From: Duncaniella muris
Lineage (GTDB): Bacteria > Bacteroidota > Bacteroidia > Bacteroidales > Muribaculaceae
Direction of reading: 5' to 3'
Assembly: GCF_003024805.1 (NCBI RefSeq)
Contig: NZ_PUEC01000022.1
Location: forward strand, 1 to 62,118
Length of the DNA stretch: 62,118 bases
A program made the position numbers and the translations under genes. Below the pieces are notes generated by a model that ran no database searches, was not told the origin of the DNA, and saw nothing but the letters and a program-made list of their open reading frames with translations. Positions 53,282 through 62,118 of the stretch are shown here, piece by piece. Positions within the stretch are counted from its first letter, which is position 1, and the number at the start of each line of letters is the position of its first letter.

Positions 53282-54208
53282 ATGAAAACCTTTGCACGTT
53301 TGCTGGCTTTGTTTGTGCTCCTTTCCGCCACATGCGCCTCAGTCTCGGCGCAGGACAAACCACGCTGGATCACCAAAGGAGTGGCCTCGCTTGAAAAAGA
53401 GCGCAGCAACGACTCATATACCTTCCGCGAATTCGAAATTTTCGGCGGTGACATCGACCTCTTGCGCAAAGAGCGCTTCAATCCGCTCGTAGGCTATCTC
53501 GCAAACACCTTCGGGGCCGATTCCGCATCAGCGCAGGTAACGCTGCTTTCCGCATCATCACCGAGGCCCGCCACTCTCAATGATGCCGAAGGCGACCGCT
53601 CGGTGCAGGCCGAATATCGGGTGACATTCTCCGCCCCGACGCCAATGACCTTCTATGCCAAGCTCGTCGACGAATATGTGAGCTTCGATGAAAACGTTGA
53701 CATGAGCTTCGACTATACACTATATCAGCTCTTCGCCATCTCGTCAACAGCTGACGGAGCCGTGCCGCAGTTCGATGACTATTCATACTCCCGCAAATAC
53801 AATACCCGCGCGCTTGCCCTCTCGATCGTCCCCGGCCTCGGCCAGATGTACAAGGGCCACAACGCAAAAGGCTGGGTTATCATTGGCGGCGAAGTCGTGT
53901 TCGTAGGCGCGGCTATCTATTCGCAGATCCGCCAGCACAACTATAGCGACGATGCCAAAAACGCCTCCGATGCGGTAGCCCCAAGCTACCGCAGCAAGTC
54001 GAAAAGCTGGCGTCAGGTGCGCGATGTGGCAATAGTGGGAGCATGCGGACTCTACGTCTACAACCTTCTTGACGCAGCCCTCTCGAAAGGCGCCCGCCAG
54101 GTGGTCGTGAACAAGGCTTCCGGCACCCGTCTGGCCTTATCGCCCTCCGTGATGGCTGACCCTATGGCCTCGCCCGCACCGGCCGTAACCATGTCACTTT
54201 CATTCTGA
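53282..54208 (+). CDS. DUF5683-domain exported protein
   Basis: This is a 308-aa protein with a signal peptide (MKTFARLLALFVLLSATCASVSAQ) and a C-terminal region with hydrophobic segments and ALSIVPGLGQMYKGHNAKGWVIIGGEVVFVG, the mark of DUF5683. The family is of unknown function and common in Bacteroidetes. I chose the ATG at 53282 over 53219 because it starts a good signal peptide and lies after the promoter. Whether it belongs to the polysaccharide pathway is unclear. Confidence 0.85.
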   Translation: MKTFARLLALFVLLSATCASVSAQDKPRWITKGVASLEKERSNDSYTFREFEIFGGDIDLLRKERFNPLVGYLANTFGADSASAQVTLLSASSPRPATLNDAEGDRSVQAEYRVTFSAPTPMTFYAKLVDEYVSFDENVDMSFDYTLYQLFAISSTADGAVPQFDDYSYSRKYNTRALALSIVPGLGQMYKGHNAKGWVIIGGEVVFVGAAIYSQIRQHNYSDDAKNASDAVAPSYRSKSKSWRQVRDVAIVGACGLYVYNLLDAALSKGARQVVVNKASGTRLALSPSVMADPMASPAPAVTMSLSF

Positions 54209-54223
54209 AACCCGGCAACGAAA

Positions 54224-55354
54224 GTGGCGGTCAAGATCATACGCATGGCCACTATCGGGCTTTCGCTCGACACCTTCTGTCGCGGACTGCTGCAGGAACT
54301 TTCGGCTGACTATGAGGTGGTGGCGCTTTCATCGCCTGACAGCCACCTCGACAGCCTCGGAAAGCGCGAAGGAGTGCGCACCATAGGCGTGGAGATGAAG
54401 CGCGAGATAGCCCCTCTGGCAGATCTCCGCTCCCTGATCAGGCTGGTCAGAGAGTTCAGGCGCGAACGTCCGCAGATGGTCCACACAATGACACCCAAGG
54501 CCGGCCTGCTCGGCATGATGGCCGCACGGATTGCCGGAGTGCCCCTGCGGGTCCACACATTCACCGGACTGCTATTTCCCACAGCCACCGGACTGAAAAA
54601 ACAGATACTGCGCCTGACCGACCGCCTGACATGCGCCTGCGCCACTCACATCATCCCTGAAGGCGAGGGAGTCAGAAACGATCTTATTGCCGGAGGCATC
54701 ACCCGAAAGCCCCTGCGCGTTCTCGGCCACGGCAATGTCCGCGGAGTGGACCTTGACCATTACAGGCCATCGGAATCCATTGACGCTCAAGCCGCAGAGC
54801 TCAGACGTAGGTTCGGAATCCGGCCCGGCGACAAAGTGCTGCTCTATGCCGGACGTGCCGACCGCGACAAAGGCATAGCCGAGCTGACCAAAGCATTCCG
54901 CACCCTCGGCCGCAAGGACACCCACCTGCTTTTGGCAGGCGACTTCAAAGACTCTCCACTACTGCCCGCCGACATGAGCAACATCCACCTTTCCGACGGA
55001 TGGACAGCCGACATACTCCCCTGGATGCGTGCCGCCGACATCTTCATTCTCCCAAGCTACCGCGAGGGCTTCCCCAACACCGTGCTTGAAGCCGGAGCGA
55101 TGTGCCGCCCATCGGTTGTCACTGACATCAACGGCTCGCGGGAGATAATAACCGACGGTGTTAACGGACTGATTGTGGAACCACGGACCGTGGCTCCTCT
55201 GCGCGAGGCAATTCTGAAACTCATATCCGACCCGGCGCTCTGCCACGAAATGGGGCTGCGGGCACGTGAAAACGTAGAGCGTAAATTTTCGCAGCCATAT
55301 GTCAGATCCTGCCTGAAAGAATTTTACCGGACCATTATCCCGACAGCACAATGA
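54224..55354 (+). CDS. GT4 glycosyltransferase (CapM/PglA-like)
   Basis: This 376-aa GT-B enzyme resembles transferases that add the second sugar to an undecaprenyl-linked one: MVHTMTPKAGLLGMMAARIAGVPLRVHTFTGL and LPSYREGFPNTVLEAGAMCRPSV. The start is a GTG at 54224, 15 nt after the DUF5683 stop; an ATG at 54245 is an alternative. The stop overlaps the acetyltransferase start (ATGA). Confidence 0.93.
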   Translation: MAVKIIRMATIGLSLDTFCRGLLQELSADYEVVALSSPDSHLDSLGKREGVRTIGVEMKREIAPLADLRSLIRLVREFRRERPQMVHTMTPKAGLLGMMAARIAGVPLRVHTFTGLLFPTATGLKKQILRLTDRLTCACATHIIPEGEGVRNDLIAGGITRKPLRVLGHGNVRGVDLDHYRPSESIDAQAAELRRRFGIRPGDKVLLYAGRADRDKGIAELTKAFRTLGRKDTHLLLAGDFKDSPLLPADMSNIHLSDGWTADILPWMRAADIFILPSYREGFPNTVLEAGAMCRPSVVTDINGSREIITDGVNGLIVEPRTVAPLREAILKLISDPALCHEMGLRARENVERKFSQPYVRSCLKEFYRTIIPTAQ

Positions 55355-55950
55355 CAGGCTTCCTTATCAGCATAAAACACCGCTTCCCGGCCATCTGGCG
55401 CGCCGTAGAGTGGGCCAACGGCAAAGCCATGCGCCTGCGCTACCCCCGTCTCGGCATGATAGCCACTGAGAAAGCCTCGTCCGTCTCACTCGCCGGATTC
55501 CGCTTCTCGCCCCTGCAGGAAACAGATCTGACTGATCTTCACCGCTTTCTGATGACACTCCCGGAGGACAGCGTGGCCTACTTCAACCCCCATGCCTTCA
55601 CGCTGCCCGCCCTGCGCAGACTTCACCGCAGCGGATCGTTCGTCATGCTCGGAGTCAGACAGGGAGACACACTTGTAGGCTACCACTTTCTGCGCTGTTT
55701 CGCCAGCGGACGCTGCTTCCACGGGCTCGTGGTCAGCCCCTCGGCGCAGGGCCGTGGCATCGGCACCGCCATGTGGGATCTCGGAGCCCGCATAGCCACA
55801 GCCGCAGGCCTCGCCATGTTTGCCACCATATCCGAACACAACCACCCCTCACTGACATCCTGCACCCGCGGCTGCCACACCACCATCGCCGACCGCCTCC
55901 CCGGCTCCTACCTCCTCATCCGCTGCCAACCGAAAAAACACAAAGCATAA
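55351..55950 (+). CDS. GNAT-family acetyltransferase
   Basis: This 199-aa protein has a GNAT fold with the acetyl-CoA motif VVSPSAQGRGIGTAMWDLG (about 128-146). By position it may N-acetylate the 4-amino sugar made by the PglE/PglF-like pair, replacing PglD. That role is inferred. It overlaps the GT4 gene by 4 nt. Confidence 0.85.
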   Translation: MTGFLISIKHRFPAIWRAVEWANGKAMRLRYPRLGMIATEKASSVSLAGFRFSPLQETDLTDLHRFLMTLPEDSVAYFNPHAFTLPALRRLHRSGSFVMLGVRQGDTLVGYHFLRCFASGRCFHGLVVSPSAQGRGIGTAMWDLGARIATAAGLAMFATISEHNHPSLTSCTRGCHTTIADRLPGSYLLIRCQPKKHKA

Positions 55951-56014
55951 ACACGGCATCAAAGGCACAATTTTATCCATTTTTTTCACATGAGCCATTT
56001 TTATGTTAAATCTC

Positions 56015-56045
56015 TTTGTGAGATTTTTGGAATTTAGTATTTTTG
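56015..56045 (+). promoter_or_regulatory. Consensus promoter before the initiating sugar transferase
   Basis: TTTG (56015-56018), 19 nt, then TATTTTTG (56038-56045): a near-perfect Bacteroidetes promoter. It would give the PglC/PglE/PglF block its own transcript. Confidence 0.7.
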
Positions 56046-56112
56046 CGAACTTGGATGAATTATCTTCTACTGCTTTAACAATCCGGCATTCAACTGATTC
56101 TTATATAACGCC

Positions 56113-56859
56113 TTGATTCATCCTTGTCTTATTGATAGTAAACGCGATTCTTCTTTAAAAAACACAGTTAATTTAACCTTGCTGACAAAAGAAATCTTTG
56201 ACCGCTTTGCAGGCTTTATCGGCCTTGCTGTAGCCATCCCTGTCATTTTGCTGACATGGATAGCGATAGCGATCGTCATGCCCGGCGCTCCGGCCATCTT
56301 CCGGCAGAAGCGCGTAGGCAAGGACGGCAGACTGTTCACGCTGGTCAAATTCCGCACCATGCGTCCGGCTCACGGAGGCTCTTCGGTCAGCGTGGCCGGC
56401 GAAAGCCGCATCACTCCTCTCGGAGCCGTGCTGCGCCGGTGGAAGATCGACGAACTGCCGGAACTGTGGAATGTAATCAAGGGCGACATGAGTTTCGTGG
56501 GCCCAAGACCCGACGTGCCCGGCTATGCCGACTGCCTCGAAGGAGACTGCAGACGCATACTCAGTCTCAAACCCGGCATCACCGGAGCCGCGACTCTACG
56601 CTACCGATATGAAGAAGAAATACTCGCCTCTCAGGAAGATCCGCAGACATACAACGACAGCGTGATCTACCCTGACAAGGTGCGTCTGAACCTGCTCTAT
56701 CTTGATAGCCGCTCGTTCGGACTTGACCTGCGGATGATACTCTCCACCGCTCTCCCCTCGCTCCAAAGCCGCCTTCTCCCCTCTGAATTCCATGCAATCA
56801 TGCCCGGAAGCGAACTGAACACCCCGACCACACAATCAGTCAACATATATGCAAACTAA
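56113..56859 (+). CDS. Initiating phosphoglycosyl transferase (PglC/WcaJ-type)
   Basis: This monotopic membrane enzyme moves a sugar-1-phosphate from UDP-sugar to undecaprenyl phosphate, the first step of repeat-unit assembly. The product is up to 248 aa. One hydrophobic segment (about 35-57) precedes the PF02397 domain with PAIFRQKRVGKDGRLFTLVKFRTMR, KIDELPELWNVIKGDMSFVGPRP and LKPGITG. The start is uncertain: a TTG at 56113 (given) or one at 56179, since no good ATG is available. Confidence 0.92.
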   Translation: MIHPCLIDSKRDSSLKNTVNLTLLTKEIFDRFAGFIGLAVAIPVILLTWIAIAIVMPGAPAIFRQKRVGKDGRLFTLVKFRTMRPAHGGSSVSVAGESRITPLGAVLRRWKIDELPELWNVIKGDMSFVGPRPDVPGYADCLEGDCRRILSLKPGITGAATLRYRYEEEILASQEDPQTYNDSVIYPDKVRLNLLYLDSRSFGLDLRMILSTALPSLQSRLLPSEFHAIMPGSELNTPTTQSVNIYAN

Positions 56860-58009
56860 GAAAATACATCTTTGCCTCGCCCATATGAGCGGAGCCGAAC
56901 AGCGCTTTATCGATGAAGCTTTCGCCGACAGTTGGGTTGTACCCCTCGGCCCGAATGTGGACGGTTTTGAAGAAGATCTCAAAAAGTTCCTTACTGACGG
57001 AGATCCCCGGTCAGAAGGAAAAGAAATAGCCGCCCTCTCGGCAGGCACAGCCGCCATCCATCTTGCCCTTGTGCTTCTCGGTGTGGGCCAGGATGATGAA
57101 GTGATCTGCCAGAGCTTCACGTTTGCTGCCTCGGCCAATCCCGTGGTCTACCAGGGAGCCAAACCGGTGTTTGTCGACAGCGAGGCCGGATCATGGAACA
57201 TGGATCCCGACCTGCTCGACGCTGCCATTGCCGACCGCATCGAAAAAACCGGACGCAAGCCGAAAGCCATCATTGCCGTGCATCTCTACGGAATGCCCGC
57301 GCAGATGGACCGCATCTGCGCCGTGGCCGACAAATGGGGCATACCCGTTGTGGAAGATGCCGCCGAAGCCCTCGGATCGAAATATCAGGGCCGCATGTGC
57401 GGAACTTTTGGCCACTTCGGCATACTGAGTTTCAACGGCAACAAGATGATCACCACCTCAGGTGGCGGAGCACTTGTGTGCCCCAATGCCGAGAGCAAGA
57501 AACGCGCACTCTTTTTCGCCACCCAGGCCCGCGAGCCATTCCCCTACTACCAGCATGAGCATATAGGCTACAACTACCGGCTGAGCAACATTTCAGCCGG
57601 AATAGGTCGCGGACAGATGACGATTCTCGACGAGCACATAGCCCATCACCGCCGTCTGGCAGCACTCTATCAGGAACTGTTCGCCGAAATTGACGGCATC
57701 AGCTACCACGCCAATCCGTCAGCCGAAAGTGACAGCAACTACTGGCTGAGCACCATCGAGATCGACCCTCAGGTGACCGGCAAGACCCCGGAGGACCTGC
57801 GCCTGCACCTTGCCGCCATCAACGTGGAGACCCGCCCGCTCTGGAAGCCGATGCACCTGCAGCCGGTATTCGCCCAGGCCCCGGCCTATGTCAACGGCGT
57901 CAGCGAAGCCCTCTTCGGCCGCGGCCTCTGCCTCCCCTCCGGCCCCTGCGTCAGCGAAGACGATGTCAGAATGATCGTGAACGAAATCAGAAACTGCATC
58001 AACGGCTGA
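56849..58009 (+). CDS. DegT/DnrJ/EryC1-type sugar aminotransferase (PglE-like)
   Basis: This 386-aa PLP enzyme aminates a UDP-4-keto-6-deoxy sugar. Motifs are ALSAGTAAIHLAL, FTFAASANPVVYQGAKPVFVDSE, VVEDAAEALGSKYQGR, and the PLP-lysine region SFNGNKMITTSGGG. Its start overlaps the sugar transferase by 11 nt. With the PglF-like dehydratase downstream it would make a UDP-4-amino-4,6-dideoxy-GlcNAc (bacillosamine precursor). Confidence 0.93.
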   Translation: MQTKKIHLCLAHMSGAEQRFIDEAFADSWVVPLGPNVDGFEEDLKKFLTDGDPRSEGKEIAALSAGTAAIHLALVLLGVGQDDEVICQSFTFAASANPVVYQGAKPVFVDSEAGSWNMDPDLLDAAIADRIEKTGRKPKAIIAVHLYGMPAQMDRICAVADKWGIPVVEDAAEALGSKYQGRMCGTFGHFGILSFNGNKMITTSGGGALVCPNAESKKRALFFATQAREPFPYYQHEHIGYNYRLSNISAGIGRGQMTILDEHIAHHRRLAALYQELFAEIDGISYHANPSAESDSNYWLSTIEIDPQVTGKTPEDLRLHLAAINVETRPLWKPMHLQPVFAQAPAYVNGVSEALFGRGLCLPSGPCVSEDDVRMIVNEIRNCING

Positions 58010-58067
58010 CCCTTCCGCACCTAACAAGACTCACACCAGGCAACACCACATAACAACACACACCACC

Positions 58068-59732
58068 GTGAACCGGACACTGCTGACAAGAGAATTTGCG
58101 CGCCACAATCTGTCGAGATGGATTGTGCTGCTTCTCGACTGCTCGATGGTCTATCTATCGGGACTTGTGGCATGTGTGGTGAACCACGGACTGGCCAACA
58201 CCGTCAGCAATCTCGGCCTTATACTTCAGACCATGCTGATCTATCTCAGCCCCTTTGCCGCCGGTTTCCTCCTGTGCGGGACCTACCGCAACATCTTCCG
58301 CCGCACCTCTTTCCCCGACCTTGTCCGCGTCTGCATGGCTCTTGCGTTTGCCGTAACAGTCATCATGCTGCTGCGCATATTCCTCCACGCCGACAATGTG
58401 CTCTTTGCCATCCGCCTGCGCGACCTGATTCTGCTCTCGCTTCTTGCAGTCACCACCATCTGCGGAATGCGAGTCGGAGTCAAGACCCTCTATGACCTCT
58501 ATCTGCGCTACACCACCAGCGGCGGAGCCTATGGCTACAGTGAGCGCCAGCTCATCGACCTCGAAATGGCCGATCTGCTTGACCGCAACCCTATAGAAGT
58601 TGACATGGACGAAATCCGCGCCAAACTTTCAGGGCGCCGCATTCTCGTCACCGGCGCAGCCGGAAGCATAGGCAGCGAACTTGCCCTGCAGCTCGCATCG
58701 CTTCGCCCGCAGAGACTCATTCTTATAGACCAGGCCGAGTCGCCGCTCCATAACCTGCGGCTCGAACTGGAGCGTCTGTATCCCAAAACAGACTGCGTCT
58801 ACATAGTAGCCGACATCTGCAACGGCCCGCGCATGGAGCGCATTTTCGCCTCGGAAAGCCCTGAAATCGTATTCCACGCCGCAGCTTACAAGCATGTGCC
58901 CCTTATGGAGGAGAATCCGGTTGAAAGTGTGACCAACAACGTGGGCGGAACCCGCCTCATAGCCGATCTTGCCGTAAGTTACAAGGTGGAGAAATTCATA
59001 CTTGTCAGCACCGACAAGGCCGTAAACCCGACCAATGTGATGGGCTGCACGAAACGTATCTGCGAGATGTACTGCCAGAGTCTTTCAAGCAACCGCCCCG
59101 ACGGCTGCCGCTTCATCACCACCCGCTTCGGTAACGTGCTCGGCTCACAAGGCTCGGTGATACCGACCTTCCGCAGCCAGATACGCCGCGGAGGTCCGGT
59201 AATGGTGACCCACCCCGACATAATCCGCTACTTCATGCTCATACCCGAAGCCTGCGCGCTCGTGCTCGAAGCCGCTATCCTCGGCAAAGGCGGCGAAATA
59301 TTCGCCTTCGACATGGGCAAACCGGTCAAGATCGTAGAACTCGTCCGCCGTATGATAGCCCTCAGCGGCCGTTTTGATGTAAAGATAGAATACTGCGGAC
59401 TGCGCCCCGGCGAAAAGCTCTATGAGGAACTCCTCACTGAAAAAGAACAGGTGATACCGTCGTCGCATCCAAAAATCAAGATTGCAAAGGTCGAGCCAAG
59501 CGACAAACGCCGAGTGTCAGCCCAGGTCAACGAACTTCTCGCCACGGCCCACACATTCAACGCCATCGCCACCGTGAGGTCCATGAAACGCATGGTGCCG
59601 GAGTATATCTCAAACAACTCACCCTACTCCGCCCTCGATCCCTCACCTTCGGGTCCGCAACCTTCGCTCGAAGTAAGCCCGACAACAACCGATATATATC
59701 ATAACAAACCTGAAATCCAACCTATCGCATAA
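58068..59732 (+). CDS. UDP-sugar 4,6-dehydratase, membrane type (PglF/CapD-like), shortened
   Basis: This 554-aa protein has four transmembrane helices (about 15-140), then directly the SDR dehydratase domain (about 185-500) with the GAAGSIGSELALQLA motif, AAAYKHVPLMEENP, and STDKAVNPTNVMGCTKR. The family is normally about 600-650 aa, with a separate Rossmann (CoA-binding-like) domain between membrane part and dehydratase. That domain is missing here: only about 40 residues link the two. The start is a GTG (58068). Confidence 0.9.
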   Translation: MNRTLLTREFARHNLSRWIVLLLDCSMVYLSGLVACVVNHGLANTVSNLGLILQTMLIYLSPFAAGFLLCGTYRNIFRRTSFPDLVRVCMALAFAVTVIMLLRIFLHADNVLFAIRLRDLILLSLLAVTTICGMRVGVKTLYDLYLRYTTSGGAYGYSERQLIDLEMADLLDRNPIEVDMDEIRAKLSGRRILVTGAAGSIGSELALQLASLRPQRLILIDQAESPLHNLRLELERLYPKTDCVYIVADICNGPRMERIFASESPEIVFHAAAYKHVPLMEENPVESVTNNVGGTRLIADLAVSYKVEKFILVSTDKAVNPTNVMGCTKRICEMYCQSLSSNRPDGCRFITTRFGNVLGSQGSVIPTFRSQIRRGGPVMVTHPDIIRYFMLIPEACALVLEAAILGKGGEIFAFDMGKPVKIVELVRRMIALSGRFDVKIEYCGLRPGEKLYEELLTEKEQVIPSSHPKIKIAKVEPSDKRRVSAQVNELLATAHTFNAIATVRSMKRMVPEYISNNSPYSALDPSPSGPQPSLEVSPTTTDIYHNKPEIQPIA

Positions 59733-59736
59733 AGCT

Positions 59737-61620
59737 ATGTACCTTCTCAAGCTCAAGACTTTAAAGCGTTTGCTCTATCCCGCGCTGTCACTGGCTGCCC
59801 TGTGTCCGGGCTTCACAGCCGCCGCGCAGGCTCCCTCGTCATATGAGGACTTTGACCGGCAGTACAAAGACTACCGGACAGTCTATTCAGACACTACTGA
59901 CACCGACTTGCCTACCCGCACCGAGGTTGTCAAGGAAACAAACCAGCCATTCGGAGTGGTTACAAACAAGTTCGGCAAAAACTGGTTTGTATTCGCCACA
60001 GCCGGAGCCCACACATTCCGCGGCGACTACTCCGGACGCGGAAAGTTCGGCGGCACCATCTCGCCTGACTTCGGTATCGGCGTTGGAAAATGGTTCACTC
60101 CGGGCGTAGGCGTGAAATTGGAATTCATCCGCTCCGACTCCAAGGGCTACACCGAATACCTCACCGGCCACTATGGCTACGGGGGTATCATGCAGGCTCC
60201 TGACGGAACACCCTACCGCAAGATGAGAACCCGCTGGTGGGATATCGGCGCAAGTGTCATCTTCAACCTCTCGCGCCTTATCTATGGCTATGAAGGAGCT
60301 GACAGCCCCAAACTCATGAACCAGTTCATGCTCAACGCCGGTATCGGCGGTGTGCACCACATGGGCTATGGCCACAGCCACGGATCAGACAACGAGCTCA
60401 GCGCACATCTGGAGCTGCAATACAGCCGCTTCTTCACCCGCTCGAAGCGTTTCTCGCTCGACTTCAAGCTCCGCGCTCTTCTCTATCAGACCAACTTCGA
60501 CCTCGAATACGGCCAGGCTAATCATGCGGCCAACAAGTGGGACTCGAATCTCGGCGCCGATCTCGGCTTCACATTCTATCTCGGCTCAAAACGTGCCCGC
60601 AGCTGGCGCATGGGCGCTACCCACACCTACACCCGCGACTACCGCGAACGTCAGATCCGCGAAGTTCGCGTCAAGGAGGGCGATCCCGCCAAGTTCACCG
60701 AAATCACATTCTACGTCTTCTACCCCAACAACTATTCCGGACGTAACGATGCCCCGACCATCGCTTCAAGCTCTGTCAACGCCATTGACTACCTGACAGG
60801 GGGTATCTACACCCAGCGCCGCTTCGAGGACAACGGTGATGTGGCCTCGCGCCTCGTGGCCGGACGCACTCTCAAGGGTCTGCCCACCGAAGACTTGCCC
60901 ACCGAACCGGCTGACCGCGACTTCGCCATCACCTCAGTGCCCCGCGGATATGAAATGGGAGAAGGTCCGATCTCTCTGAGCCTCGCTCCTTCCGACATGT
61001 CTGACTTCCGCCAGAGCGCAGGCTTCTACTACGCTCCGATCTATGGCGACCAGCACCTCTGGCACTACCGTATCGACGATGCCACCCGCTCTCAGAAGCT
61101 TCTGAGCGAAGACAACTACTATGAGACCCAGACCTTCGGCCTCAACGCCCACAAGGGTCTTGAAACCATCCGTGAATACTTCGACATAGACCGCAGCGAA
61201 TATCTCGTCAGTCTTGCCGACATCTATGCGGCCGTGAAGTCAAACCAGGGCCATATAGCCAAGCATGCCGATCAGGAGACTGTCGATGACATCCGCCACA
61301 TTATTGAAAACGGTGTGATCACAGGCATTCTGGTGGAAGGTCTCGCCACAAGCCAGGACAACTTCACCGGTCCTGACGCCAAGCAGGTGGGTCTCGACCG
61401 TAACACAACCCTCTCGGACAACCGCGCCACCACGGTGCTCAACTGGCTCCGCGAGTCAGGCAAGTTTGACGGTGTAGACTCCAAGACATACCGTGTCAAC
61501 TCATTCAAGAACGCAGTGCGCGGCATAGGCCGTGTGGACGATCCTTCTACCCGCGGCATTGAAGCCAAGATGAACCGCTGCGTGAAGGTGCACCTGCAGT
61601 ACATCCTCCCGCAGAAATAA
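59737..61620 (+). CDS. Outer-membrane beta-barrel protein with C-terminal OmpA-like domain
   Basis: This 627-aa exported protein has a signal peptide (about 1-31, ...FTAAAQ), a barrel-like region (about 65-300) and, after a linker, a degenerate OmpA-like domain (about 470-625: ILVEGLATSQDN..LSDNRATTVLNWL). It ends the polysaccharide locus, 4 nt after the PglF-like gene. Possible roles are anchoring or secretion of the polymer at the outer membrane. Confidence 0.82.
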   Translation: MYLLKLKTLKRLLYPALSLAALCPGFTAAAQAPSSYEDFDRQYKDYRTVYSDTTDTDLPTRTEVVKETNQPFGVVTNKFGKNWFVFATAGAHTFRGDYSGRGKFGGTISPDFGIGVGKWFTPGVGVKLEFIRSDSKGYTEYLTGHYGYGGIMQAPDGTPYRKMRTRWWDIGASVIFNLSRLIYGYEGADSPKLMNQFMLNAGIGGVHHMGYGHSHGSDNELSAHLELQYSRFFTRSKRFSLDFKLRALLYQTNFDLEYGQANHAANKWDSNLGADLGFTFYLGSKRARSWRMGATHTYTRDYRERQIREVRVKEGDPAKFTEITFYVFYPNNYSGRNDAPTIASSSVNAIDYLTGGIYTQRRFEDNGDVASRLVAGRTLKGLPTEDLPTEPADRDFAITSVPRGYEMGEGPISLSLAPSDMSDFRQSAGFYYAPIYGDQHLWHYRIDDATRSQKLLSEDNYYETQTFGLNAHKGLETIREYFDIDRSEYLVSLADIYAAVKSNQGHIAKHADQETVDDIRHIIENGVITGILVEGLATSQDNFTGPDAKQVGLDRNTTLSDNRATTVLNWLRESGKFDGVDSKTYRVNSFKNAVRGIGRVDDPSTRGIEAKMNRCVKVHLQYILPQK

Positions 61621-61651
61621 CATATTTCCCCGCACATAAAAACAATAGAAA

Positions 61652-61685
61652 AAAACTCCGGACGGAAGCTTCCATCCGGAGTTTT
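61652..61685 (+). terminator. Terminator of the polysaccharide locus
   Basis: AAAACTCCGGA (61652-61662) pairs with TCCGGAGTTTT (61675-61685), with an inner GGAAGCTTCC; a T-rich stretch ends it. Confidence 0.85.
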
Positions 61686-61747
61686 CTATTATGCAGTCTG
61701 AGAGATACTATAATTACATTTATCTGATGATATATAGTCAATTATTA

Positions 61748-62118
<371 letters not shown>

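Overview
The window looks like chromosomal DNA from a gut Bacteroidales bacterium, most likely Muribaculaceae-like. This is inferred from family content (OmpA, T9SS sorting domain, DUF4271, DUF5683, DUF2723/GT117, a Nudix-type sugar regulator, an IS4 transposase of Bacteroides type) and from many promoters with the Bacteroidetes -7 element TAnnTTTG. I saw no rRNA, tRNA, CRISPR array, integrase or recombinase.

Layout. 0-3.1 kb: glmS and rubrerythrin. 3.1-13.0 kb (minus strand): a pentose and hexuronate island with a Nudix-type regulator, xylB, xylA, a sugar MFS porter, a GH51 arabinofuranosidase, KDPG aldolase, uxuA and a fructuronate-reductase-like SDR; it fits growth on glucuronoarabinoxylan. 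13.4-16.3 kb: an OmpA protein, then a small Pro-rich protein and a phage-type (SU10-like, HK97-fold) major capsid protein. 16.3-20.7 kb: three FKBP prolyl isomerases, riboflavin synthase and cobalamin adenosyltransferase. 20.7-24.2 kb: a cobalamin riboswitch in front of a large secreted Ig-like T9SS protein. 24.2-27.1 kb: an AT-richer patch with an AAA/DUF4143 ATPase behind four tandem repeats and an orphan membrane protein. 27.3-37.1 kb: housekeeping genes (trpS, GT117, polysaccharide deacetylase, queG; tatD-yidD-rnpA-hemD-DUF4271-LOG on the minus strand). 37.2-40.1 kb (minus): phage-type head-tail adaptor and portal genes plus two orphan small genes. 40.2-43.3 kb: bioB, thiF-like, short MetE. 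43.4-61.6 kb: an exopolysaccharide/capsule locus (OPX, Wzc kinase, glycosyltransferases, EpsG-like polymerase, DUF5683, PglC/PglE/PglF-like genes, an OmpA-like outer-membrane barrel). The right edge holds the 3' end of an IS4-type transposase.

The main discovery candidate is that the capsid locus (about 14.6 kb) and the adaptor-portal locus (about 40.1 kb), on opposite strands and about 25 kb apart among housekeeping genes, are preceded by the same 64-bp promoter module. The two copies match at 54 of 64 positions without gaps, and an identical 15-mer, ATTATCGCACCAAAA, lies where the -33 element should be. Both are followed by unusually C-rich, G-poor leaders. No integrase, terminase, lysis or phage replication gene lies nearby. 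This looks like a dispersed, co-regulated, host-maintained set of virion genes, as expected of a gene-transfer agent or other domesticated particle. That function is inference; the capsid/portal/adaptor assignments and the shared promoter are what the sequence shows.

Other points of note are the B12-riboswitch-controlled T9SS surface protein, a PglF-like dehydratase that lacks the usual first Rossmann domain, and the repeat array feeding into the ATPase promoter.
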